This document shows positions 1 through 5,681 of a stretch of 6,651 nt of DNA, one piece after another (position 1 is the stretch's first letter; every line of letters starts with the position of its first letter). The stretch is taken from assembly GCA_020049615.1 (NCBI GenBank), contig JAIFKN010000114.1, positions 1 to 6,651 on the forward strand. Direction: 5' to 3'. A program made the translations under genes and the position numbers. A model generated the notes under the pieces. It was not told the origin of the DNA, searched no databases, and saw nothing but the letters and a program-made list of their open reading frames with translations. This DNA is from a bacterium (GTDB taxonomy: Bacteria; Planctomycetota; UBA11346).

Positions 1-372
1 GTCCCAGGCCCGCGTCGTCTCGATGTTGCCGGTGTCGGCGGCGATGACGTGCTCGGTCCAGGTGTGCTCCTGCCACGGGCCGGTCGGCTTGCCCGGGTTC
101 TGCCGCCAGCGCAGGCTGCCGCCCCACCAGCCGCCGGTGACGAAGTCGGGCCGGCCGTCGCCATCGATGTCCATGACGATGGTCGAGAAGTCGTCGTGGT
201 ACTCGCCCTCCTGGCGGCAGGGGGCGACGGTGTGCCAGCGCACGAAGTCCGGCCCCTGGTACCAGTGGGCGCCGCAGATGATGTCGAGCACGCCGTCGCC
301 ATCGACATCGGCGACGCCGGCCGACTCGTACATGGTCGCGGCGATGAGTTGCTTGCGGAAGCGCAGGGGCAT
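1..372 (-). CDS. VCBS/FG-GAP-like repeat protein, partial (C-terminus beyond left edge)
   Basis: Reading leftward from an ATG at 372, the frame stays open for 124 codons to the window edge. The protein starts MPLRFRKQLIAATMYESAGV. Two acidic repeats follow, DVDGDGVLDIICGAHW (about residues 22-37) and DIDGDGRPDFVTGGWW (about 70-85), matching the calcium-binding DxDGDGxxD core of VCBS/FG-GAP beta-propeller repeats. The spacing of about 48 residues suits successive blades. Aromatic residues (HWYQGP, GGWWGG) recur after each repeat. No signal peptide is visible, although proteins with this repeat are usually exported, so the product may be cytoplasmic or leave by another route. The start lies 3 nt after the stop of Gfo1 in the same frame, so co-transcription and coupled translation are likely. 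The function is unknown; a propeller that binds carbohydrate or protein in the same pathway is only a guess. Confidence 0.72.
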   Translation of the reverse strand, partial: MPLRFRKQLIAATMYESAGVADVDGDGVLDIICGAHWYQGPDFVRWHTVAPCRQEGEYHDDFSTIVMDIDGDGRPDFVTGGWWGGSLRWRQNPGKPTGPWQEHTWTEHVIAADTGNIETTRAWD

Positions 373-375
373 GGC

Positions 376-1461
376 CTAGCCCTTCGCCTGGACGGTCAGG
401 CCGCGCGTGGCAGCGACCAGGCGGATGTACTGGTTGGCGATCTCGATGTCGGCGCGGGCATCGGCGGCGCCGCACAGCGGGGTGGCCTCGCCGCGCACCG
501 CCTTGAGGAAGTTCGCGGCCTGGTTCTGCATCGCCCCGACCCACGGCAGGACGGGCCGGAAGGTCAGGGCCTTGCCGTCGCCACGATCCTCGCACACCTC
601 GATCTCGCCGGCTCGTCCGGAGGTCAGCGGCGCGAACAGGCGCAGGCGCATCCAGCCCTTTTCGTAGCACACCAGGGCGACCTCCTGCCATTCGACGGCG
701 AGGCTGTACGGCGCCATCTCCAGCAGTCCGGTGAGGCCGGATGCGCTCTGCACGGTCATGGTCACGCCAGCGGGATCGGCATGGGTCACGCGGTACGATT
801 CGCCGAACAGGTGGCGCAGCAGGTTGACCTGGTGGATGTAGTAGTTGACGAAGGCCTCATGCGCCTTGGCGTCGGCCTCGGAGAAGCCGGCTGGCGCCGC
901 GTCCCACGCCACCTTGTCGCCAAAACCGGCGTCGTCGGTACGGATCAGGTGGCTGAAGCCGTTGGCGACCCAATCGCCCGGCGGCATGGTCACGCGGATG
1001 TAGCGCAGGGCGCCGAGTTCCTTGCTGGCGGCCAGCACCCGCATGCGCTCCTTGATCCACATCGTCGCCGGGTCGCTGCGCTTGTGATAGGCGACGCACA
1101 GTCTGGCGCCAGGCGTGGCCTGTTCGGCGGCGAGGATGCGGTCGGCCGCCTCGGTCGAGCGCGCGATCGGCTTTTCGGTGAGCACCGCCTTGCCGTAGGC
1201 GAGCAGTTCGGGGATGAGCTGGCCGTGCAGGGTGAAGGGCTGGATCGCGACCAGCGCGTCGAGCCGCTCGGCGGCCAGCATCTCGCGGTGGCTGGGATAG
1301 GTCATGGGGATGTTCCAGCGGCTGGCGACCGCGGCCCGCAGCTTCGGCCGGATCTCGGCGATGGCGGCGATCTCGCAGTCGCCATTGACGGCATAGTGGT
1401 TGAGGTGGGCGGCCTGGCCCATGCCGCCGACGCCGACGAATCCGAGGCGGATCTTGCTCAT
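376..1461 (-). CDS. Gfo/Idh/MocA family oxidoreductase (Gfo1)
   Basis: A 361-residue protein of typical family length, predicted to be a cytoplasmic NAD(P)-dependent sugar or polyol dehydrogenase. The N-terminal Rossmann fold carries LGFVGVGGMG (residues 6-15), a GxGGxG dinucleotide-binding loop. The family EKP motif is at 96-98 (TEKPIA), with K97 the expected catalytic lysine. The central motif, NYYIHQVNLLRHLFG (206-220), keeps the histidine (H210) but has N206 where the family usually has Asp, and lacks the preceding Gly triplet. Catalysis may therefore differ or be weak. The ATG at 1461 is supported by a Shine-Dalgarno AGGAG on the minus strand (1471-1475), 9 nt upstream. It is transcribed divergently from an AraC regulator gene and is followed by a VCBS-like gene 3 nt after its stop, which suggests a two-gene operon. 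The substrate cannot be assigned from sequence alone. Confidence 0.92.
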   Translation of the reverse strand: MSKIRLGFVGVGGMGQAAHLNHYAVNGDCEIAAIAEIRPKLRAAVASRWNIPMTYPSHREMLAAERLDALVAIQPFTLHGQLIPELLAYGKAVLTEKPIARSTEAADRILAAEQATPGARLCVAYHKRSDPATMWIKERMRVLAASKELGALRYIRVTMPPGDWVANGFSHLIRTDDAGFGDKVAWDAAPAGFSEADAKAHEAFVNYYIHQVNLLRHLFGESYRVTHADPAGVTMTVQSASGLTGLLEMAPYSLAVEWQEVALVCYEKGWMRLRLFAPLTSGRAGEIEVCEDRGDGKALTFRPVLPWVGAMQNQAANFLKAVRGEATPLCGAADARADIEIANQYIRLVAATRGLTVQAKG

Positions 1462-1507
1462 GCGTATGTGCTCCTGATCCGCATGATAGTGGATCCTTAG
1501 CCGTGTT

Positions 1508-1541
1508 CATGGCTGGCCCTGCCATGTCTTTGGCATATCGT
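1508..1541. promoter_or_regulatory. Divergent control region with overlapping inverted repeats
   Basis: Two dyads overlap here: CATGGC-N7-GCCATG (1508-1526) and TGCCA-N6-TGGCA (1520-1535). On the minus strand the octamer ACGATATG (1541-1534) adjoins them and ends 73 nt upstream of the Gfo1 start. The same octamer lies at the same distance upstream of Gfo2. A site here would suit regulation of Gfo1, and perhaps autoregulation of the divergent AraC gene. A minus-strand TATCAT (5 of 6 matches to the -10 consensus), in the segment 1481-1490, is an alternative -10 without a good -35. The sites are inferred by eye. Confidence 0.4.
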
Positions 1542-1547
1542 GCTACT

Positions 1548-2276
1548 ATGGCCTGCGTCCTGCGCTACGTCAGCGATCTCGGCCGGCAATCCGCCGCCTG
1601 GGCCATCCCCACCCACAGCCACGCCGACCATCACGAGATGGTCCTGGTGGTGGATGGTCGCGTCGACATGGACATCGGCGGACAACGCCTGTCTACCAGG
1701 GCCGGCTGGGTGAAGTTCCATCCCGCCGGCGTGGCCCATGCCGAGCGGGCCACCGGTCCGACCGGGCCGCATCTGCTGATGATGTCGTGGCAAGGGGGCG
1801 AGCAGGCAGGCTGGCCGCGGCATCGTCCCGATCCTCAAGGCCGGATCGCCATGCTGCTGCGCTGGCTGATCGAGCTCGGGCAACGCCGGGCCGGGGCGTC
1901 CCGCGAGGCGGTCTTCGCAGCCGCGCTGGCGGCCTACGCTGAGCCGCTGCCGGGCGATGATGGCGGCATCGTCGAGTCTGTCCGCGAGCGCATCGTCACG
2001 CGCATGGCCGAGCCGCTCTATCTGGCCGACCTCGCTCGCGCCGTCCATCTCTCGCCGTTCCATTTCGCGCGCCGGTTCAGGCGGGCCGCCGGGTGCTCGC
2101 CGATGTCCTTCGTCCGCCGGCTGCGCGTCGAGCGCGTGCGCGTCCTGCTGCTGACCACCGCCATGCCGCTGCGCGCCATCGCCCCGCAGGTCGGCTTCCG
2201 CGACGAGTTCCAACTGTCGCGCGTCTTCCGCCAGGTAGCCGGCCATCCGCCGAGCGCATTGGTGCGGGCACTGTGA
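1548..2276 (+). CDS. AraC family transcriptional regulator with N-terminal cupin domain
   Basis: A one-component regulator of 242 residues if started at the ATG at 1548. The N-terminal half is a cupin-like sensor with PTHSHADHHEMVLVVDG (about residues 21-37) and FHPAGVAHA (about 57-65). The C-terminal half has the two helix-turn-helix units of the AraC family: YLADLARAVHLSPFHFARRF (about 158-177), then MPLRAIAPQVGFRDEFQLSR (206-225) leading into VFRQVAGHPP. Earlier in-frame starts exist at 1503 (GTG), 1509 and 1524. None has a convincing Shine-Dalgarno, and the ATGs at 1509 and 1524 fall inside the arms of an operator-like inverted repeat, so 1548 is preferred; the longest form would be 257 residues. 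The gene is divergent from Gfo1 and is its most likely regulator. It converges with Gfo2, with a terminator hairpin between them. The inducer is probably a sugar but is not identifiable. Confidence 0.88.
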   Translation: MACVLRYVSDLGRQSAAWAIPTHSHADHHEMVLVVDGRVDMDIGGQRLSTRAGWVKFHPAGVAHAERATGPTGPHLLMMSWQGGEQAGWPRHRPDPQGRIAMLLRWLIELGQRRAGASREAVFAAALAAYAEPLPGDDGGIVESVRERIVTRMAEPLYLADLARAVHLSPFHFARRFRRAAGCSPMSFVRRLRVERVRVLLLTTAMPLRAIAPQVGFRDEFQLSRVFRQVAGHPPSALVRAL

Positions 2277-2282
2277 AAACGA

Positions 2283-2309
2283 CGAGGCCGCCGGATCCCG
2301 GCGGCCTCG
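2283..2309 (-). terminator. Intrinsic terminator between convergent genes
   Basis: A perfect 12-bp GC-rich stem, CGAGGCCGCCGG (2283-2294) and CCGGCGGCCTCG (2298-2309), with a 3-nt loop ATC. On the minus strand the stem is followed by TCGTTTTC, a short T run, so it fits best as terminator of Gfo2 (stop at 2335). It also begins 6 nt after the stop of the AraC gene on the plus strand, where no T run follows, so it may act in both directions less efficiently. A smaller hairpin, GTCCG-TTG-CGGAC (2314-2326), lies between it and the Gfo2 stop. Confidence 0.75.
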
Positions 2310-2334
2310 AGCGGTCCGTTGCGGACGTCGGCGA

Positions 2335-3426
2335 TTACTTGATCGCGACTTCCTTGCCGGCCGCGGCCGAGGCATAGACCCCGTCGAGGATCTGCTGGAC
2401 CATCACGCCGTTCTCGCCTTCGGCGATGTCCTCTTTGCCGTCGCGTGCGCACTCGATGAAGTTGCGCATCTTGACGTTGAAGATGTCGTTCCAGTCGAGG
2501 CCGTCGGCGCCGCCGCCGCCGCCCAGGCACGGCGAGGTCATGTTCCACATGAAGCCGTCCTGGTCCTTGTGGACCATGCCGGTCTCCCAGGTCGCGCCGC
2601 CCTTCTCGCCCATGATGGTGACGTTCCACAGGTCCTTCTCGATGTGGGCGCAGAACGACGATTCGATCGACATCATCGCGCCGGTCTCGAAGCGGACCAT
2701 GCCGACCGCGAGATCCTCGACGGTGTAGGTCTTGTAGTCCCAGTTCGGCCAGCCGCACATCGCCTTCATCGGCTTGTCGCCGATGTAGGTCCAGGTGTTG
2801 CCGGTGGCGGTGACCGGCTTGGGCGCACCCATCATGAAGTGGGCCATCTCGGTGCAGTGCACGCCGATATCGATCATCGGTCCACCACCCTGGAGCTTCT
2901 TCTGGCCGAACACGCCCCAGTTGGGGATGCCGCGGCGACGCATGGCCTGCACACGGACATAGAGGATCTTCCCGAAATCACCCGAAGCGATCTGCTTGCG
3001 GATCATCTGGCTGCGGCGGTCGAAGCGCCACTGGAAGCCGATGGTCAGGTGCTTCTTGTTCTTCCTGGCGGCGGCGAGCATCGCCTTGGCCTCGCCGGCA
3101 TTCATCGCCATCGGCTTCTCGACGATGACGTGCTTGCCCGCGTTGAGGGCGGCGATGGTCGGATCCCGGTGCACGCCGTTCGGGGTGCACACGCTGACCG
3201 CGTCGACGTCCTTCTCCTCGCGGAGCATCTCGTTGTAGTCCTTGTACTGGCGGATGTCCTTGCCCCACTTGGCGCAGAACCGGTCGAGTGCGTCCTGCTT
3301 GATGTCGCAGCCGGCGACGATCTGCACCTGGTCGCCCAGCTTGCTGTAGCCGGTGGCGTGCGCGTGGCTGATGCCGCCGGTGCCGATGATGGCGAGTTTG
3401 AAGGGCTTGCTGGGGGACTTGGCCAT
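2335..3426 (-). CDS. Gfo/Idh/MocA family oxidoreductase (Gfo2)
   Basis: A 363-residue protein, intact and of normal family length, predicted to oxidise or reduce a sugar or polyol with NAD(P) in the cytoplasm. The Rossmann fold holds LAIIGTGGIS (residues 11-20) with the GxGGxx loop, then VSVCTPNGVH (77-86) and VEKPMAMN (102-109), where K104 is the expected catalytic lysine. The substrate-side motif GGGPMIDIGVHCTEMAHF (180-197) keeps both D186 and H190, so the enzyme looks catalytically complete. A five-glycine stretch (302-306), encoded by a short GCC-type trinucleotide repeat near 2508-2523, sits in the C-terminal domain. The ATG at 3426 has AGGAG on the minus strand (3432-3436), 5 nt upstream. 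The gene is probably monocistronic: its own promoter and a LacI-type palindrome lie upstream, and a hairpin terminator follows the stop. The substrate is unknown. Confidence 0.93.
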   Translation of the reverse strand: MAKSPSKPFKLAIIGTGGISHAHATGYSKLGDQVQIVAGCDIKQDALDRFCAKWGKDIRQYKDYNEMLREEKDVDAVSVCTPNGVHRDPTIAALNAGKHVIVEKPMAMNAGEAKAMLAAARKNKKHLTIGFQWRFDRRSQMIRKQIASGDFGKILYVRVQAMRRRGIPNWGVFGQKKLQGGGPMIDIGVHCTEMAHFMMGAPKPVTATGNTWTYIGDKPMKAMCGWPNWDYKTYTVEDLAVGMVRFETGAMMSIESSFCAHIEKDLWNVTIMGEKGGATWETGMVHKDQDGFMWNMTSPCLGGGGGADGLDWNDIFNVKMRNFIECARDGKEDIAEGENGVMVQQILDGVYASAAAGKEVAIK

Positions 3427-3484
3427 GGTTGCTCCTGGAGGATCTGGTCGTTGCCGGTCGTGTGGCCACGGCCGGAGGTGGGTT

Positions 3485-3502
3485 TATGAAAGCGCTTTCA
3501 TA
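3485..3502. promoter_or_regulatory. LacI/GalR-family type operator (18-bp perfect palindrome)
   Basis: TATGAAAGCGCTTTCATA is an exact 18-bp palindrome centred on the central CG typical of LacI/GalR-family operators, and it fits the cre-like pattern WTGNAANCGNWNNCWW. It lies 59-76 nt upstream of the Gfo2 start and directly downstream of a -10-like TACGAT, so it would cover the transcription start and repress Gfo2 when bound. No LacI-family gene is in this window, so the cognate regulator must be elsewhere. The palindrome is seen directly; the regulator assignment is by motif resemblance. Confidence 0.72.
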
Positions 3503-3528
3503 TCGTAGCGACAACGTTGGCAGCGCAA
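3502..3528 (-). promoter_or_regulatory. Candidate promoter of Gfo2
   Basis: On the minus strand a -35-like TTGCGC (3528-3523) precedes a -10-like TACGAT (3507-3502) with a 15-nt spacer. The spacer is short and the -35 is weak, so the hexamer choice is uncertain. The position is supported by the adjoining operator palindrome and by the octamer ACGATATG (3506-3499), which is also found at the same distance upstream of Gfo1. Confidence 0.35.
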
Positions 3529-3553
3529 TGGTTCCGCGCTGCGATGCGGGGAA

Positions 3554-4560
3554 TCAGGCGATGGCGGGCAGCCGGGCGACCTCGGCCCAGGTGCCCGTGC
3601 GGTTGGCGGTGTAGACCGCCTCCATGATCGCAGCCTCGTCGAGGGTGGCAGCGAGATCCGTGGCCACCTCGGCCGGATCGAGCTGCCCGCGCACCAGCGC
3701 GACCAGGCGGTCCATGCGGTCGGGCCGGCCGGCGGCCGAGTCTCGGTCTTGCGTCCGGGCCCGCCGATGACGTAGCCCTCGGGCGTGTTCCACAGCGAGC
3801 CGGTCGAGCCGACGACCTCAAGTCCACCGATGCCGCCGGTCTGGGTCCAGGCGGCCTCGACCGTGCCGACCACGCCCGAGGCGAAGCGCAGCGTGGCGAT
3901 GCCCCAGTCGTCGGTCTGCGGGTAGGTGCCGGCGTGGTTGCCGAGGATCGCCTGCACGCGTTCGACGCGACCGAACAGGTCGCGCAGGATGTGCACCGCG
4001 TGCGCACCCATGTCCATCATCGCGCCGCCGCCGCCGAGCACCGGATCGGCGAACCAGGCGAGGTCGGGATTGTCGAACCAGCGGCCGTAGGCGGCGTGGT
4101 GGGCGTTGCGGTAGCGCACCCGGGTGACCTTGCCGAAGGTGTCGTTGGCGATCAGTCCGGCGACCGTGCGGATGGTCGGCGAGCTGTGGTGGAACCAGCC
4201 GCACACCAGCTGGGTGCGGTGCTTGCGCACCAGGTCGGCGACCTTGGCGGCGTCGGCCGCGGTGGTGACCAGCGGCTTCTCGCAGAACACCGGCTTGCCC
4301 GCCGCCAGGGCCTGCTCCAGCAGGGTTGTGTGGCGGGTGTTCTCGGCGCAGATGGCGAAGCCGTCGACGTCCTTGGCCGCGAGCAGGGTGGCGAGGTCGC
4401 CTTCGAAGCGCGCGTTCGCGCCGGTGGCGTACCGCCTGCCGCGCTCGGCGTTGTCGTCCCACACCGCGACGCAGCTGCGTCCGTCACCGGCCTTGGCCAG
4501 GTTCTCCAGGAACGACTTGGTGTGGATGTGGGCGGTCGAGAGGAAGGCGATGCGGGTCAT
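3554..4560 (-). CDS. Gfo/Idh/MocA family oxidoreductase (Gfo3), frameshifted near the 3' end
   Basis: A third oxidoreductase of the family, reading from the ATG at 4560. Instead of the usual GxGxxG loop it has IAFLSTAHIHTKSF (residues 4-17), an AHxH variant. EKP is at 94-96, and the GGGG-MMDMGAHAVH stretch (176-190) holds D183 and H187. Translated literally, the frame runs to 3484 and gives 358 residues. After about residue 275, however, the product becomes an Arg/Pro/Ser-rich tail unlike the family. The expected C-terminus (DRLVALVRGQLDPAEVA, then AAIMEAVYTANRTGTWAEVA) is in another frame and stops at 3554. The span 3554-4560 is 1007 nt, one base short of 336 codons, so a single missing base in the GC run around 3721-3738 explains it. 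The repaired protein would have about 335 residues, normal for the family. It lies 16 bp after the upstream AraC gene, probably in one operon. It is either a recent pseudogene or an intact gene with a sequencing error. Confidence 0.85.
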
Positions 4561-4576
4561 GGCCGCATGCTAGGCC

Positions 4577-5470
4577 TCAGCCCGGTCCACCCGCCATGCC
4601 CGGCGCGGCGGGTTCCATACCGATTCCGGCATGCGATGGCGGCCAGCCGTGGACACGACGGAAGACGGCCGAGAAGTGGAACGGGTTGGCGAAGCCGAGA
4701 TGCGAGGCGGCGGCCGATACCGACAGGCCGCCACCGAGCAGCGACTTGGCATAGTCCATCTGCCGCTTGCGGAACAGCTTGAGCGGCGAGGCCCCGAGGT
4801 GGGCACGGCAGCGCGCGGTCAGCGTACGTTCAGCCAGCCCCAGTTCGCGAGCCAGTTCGGCGGCGCCAGGGCGGCCGCGCAGATGCCTGGCGCAGGCGGC
4901 GGCGAAGGCGGCAGCGAAGTCGTCCCGCTCGACCCGCGGCAGCAGATCGGCAGCCAGCGCACTGCGCGGCAGGCGGGCAAGCAGCCGCCACAGCAGGGTG
5001 GCGGCAAGGGCGTCCTGCACCCGGGCGGCGCAGGCATCGCGGGCCGGCCCGTCCTCGAACAACCGCTGCGCGACGGCGTGCACCTCGGCCGCCCGCTCCA
5101 CGGCGCGCACCGCCGCTCCGGCGGTGCGGTCGAGCAGCGGGCGCGACATGCCGGGCTCGGGTCCGGGCAGGAGGCGCAACGCCGCTGACATGAACCCCAC
5201 TGGCCGGTCGCAGAGATCCTCGTGCGTGTCGCCAGGGGCGATGAGCACCGCACCTCCGCACGGCACCTCGATCCGCGTGCGGTTGACCAGCGCGCGATAC
5301 GAGCCGTGGATCGGCAGCATCACCTCGACGTGGCGGTGAAGATGTGGGCCGCACCAGTGGCTCGGCTTGCGCACCACGCGGTGCAGACGTTCGAAGACGA
5401 CGCGGAAGGGCGGGGCATCGAGTTCGCCCTCCGGCCTGACCACGGCGACGAGATCGCTCTCCATCGGCAT
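4577..5470 (-). CDS. AraC family transcriptional regulator
   Basis: A 297-residue protein with the N-terminal sensor and C-terminal DNA-binding layout of AraC regulators. The cupin-like region includes HWCGPHLHRHVEVMLPIHGS (residues 38-57), with three closely spaced histidines, and VLIAPGDTHEDL (75-86). The first helix-turn-helix is around 203-230 (AAELARELGLAERTLTARCR). The second is around 250-278 (SVSAAASHLGFANPFHFSAV), with the conserved GFxNPFHFSxxFRR signature. The C-terminal tail after about 280 is Gly/Pro-rich and probably disordered. The ATG at 5470 has no clear Shine-Dalgarno; a second in-frame ATG is two codons downstream at 5464. The stop is 16 bp before Gfo3, so the pair is probably co-transcribed and the regulator likely controls Gfo3. 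It is divergent from tRNA-Lys across a 59-bp gap. The effector is unknown. Confidence 0.9.
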   Translation of the reverse strand: MPMESDLVAVVRPEGELDAPPFRVVFERLHRVVRKPSHWCGPHLHRHVEVMLPIHGSYRALVNRTRIEVPCGGAVLIAPGDTHEDLCDRPVGFMSAALRLLPGPEPGMSRPLLDRTAGAAVRAVERAAEVHAVAQRLFEDGPARDACAARVQDALAATLLWRLLARLPRSALAADLLPRVERDDFAAAFAAACARHLRGRPGAAELARELGLAERTLTARCRAHLGASPLKLFRKRQMDYAKSLLGGGLSVSAAASHLGFANPFHFSAVFRRVHGWPPSHAGIGMEPAAPGMAGGPG

Positions 5471-5490
5471 GGCCGGGAGCGTACCGCCCC

Positions 5491-5517
5491 TTGGCGCGCC
5501 GCCACGGTCGCTACAAC
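5491..5517 (+). promoter_or_regulatory. Candidate tRNA-Lys promoter
   Basis: TTGGCG (5491-5496) and TACAAC (5512-5517) could serve as -35 and -10 with a 15-nt spacer, placing the transcript start a few bases before the mature tRNA 5' end at 5530. The spacing is short and the match only moderate. It rests mainly on there being just 59 bp between the tRNA and the divergent AraC gene. Confidence 0.3.
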
Positions 5518-5529
5518 CCCACCCCGGAT

Positions 5530-5605
5530 GTGCCTGTAGCTCAGTTGGTAGAGCAAGGGATTTTTAATCCCTGGGTCGTGGGTTCGATCCCCACCGGGCG
5601 CACCA
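5530..5605 (+). tRNA. tRNA-Lys (anticodon UUU)
   Basis: A complete 76-nt cloverleaf. The acceptor arms are GTGCCTG and CGGGCGC (two G-U wobbles), followed by discriminator A and an encoded CCA. The D arm is GCTC-AGTTGGTAG-AGC. The anticodon stem AGGGA/TCCCT encloses the loop TTTTTAA, placing anticodon TTT at 5563-5565, which reads Lys AAA/AAG. The T arm is GTGGG-TTCGATC-CCCAC. The gene appears intact. A tyrosine integrase gene ends 77 bp beyond its 3' end, so this tRNA is the probable integration target of the element to the right. Confidence 0.97.
5571..5605 (+). other. Possible att site at the 3' end of tRNA-Lys
   Basis: Elements carrying tyrosine integrases often integrate into tRNA 3' ends and rebuild the gene through an identical segment. 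Here the intact T arm, acceptor 3' strand and CCA face an integrase gene 77 bp away. No second copy of this segment lies in the window, so the matching att copy, if there is one, must lie beyond 6651. The exact limits are a guess. Confidence 0.35.
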
Positions 5606-5681
5606 TACAACCCGAGGGCTTGTTTTTCTTGGTGTTCGATTTCCAGGGGCACAAGGGAGCGTTTTTGCCTGTTTCCCCGGC

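Noticed and set aside
1476..1495. GATCC-N10-GGATC inverted repeat near the Gfo1 ribosome binding site
   Set aside because: The arms are only 5 bp, one half belongs to a self-palindromic GGATCC, and it is weaker than the dyads at 1508-1535.
49..1500. Long plus-strand open frame of 483 codons
   Set aside because: It lies wholly antisense to Gfo1 and the VCBS-like gene. Its Ala/Gly/Val/Asp/His-rich translation shows no domain and is typical of stop-poor antisense frames in GC-rich genes.
1497..2375. Minus-strand open frame of 292 codons opposite the AraC gene
   Set aside because: Its translation is Arg/Pro/Gly-rich without motifs. It also spans the terminator hairpin, so it is a shadow of the AraC gene.
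2508..2523. GCC-type trinucleotide repeat
   Set aside because: It is short and simply encodes the five-glycine stretch in Gfo2; it is not a notable repeat element.
2569..3489. Plus-strand open frame of 306 codons opposite Gfo2
   Set aside because: It is antisense to an intact, motif-rich oxidoreductase and has low-complexity composition and no recognisable domain.
3484..3553. Literal C-terminal extension of Gfo3
   Set aside because: It exists only in the shifted frame, overlaps the operator palindrome, and has no family resemblance.
5606..5650. Possible terminator after tRNA-Lys (CCCGAGGG followed by a T run)
   Set aside because: The stem would have only a 2-nt loop or need a bulge, so it is not a convincing hairpin even though a T run follows.
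5320..5652. Small minus-strand frame containing GGDRTHDPGIKNPLLYQLS
   Set aside because: This is the reverse-strand false translation of the same tRNA gene.
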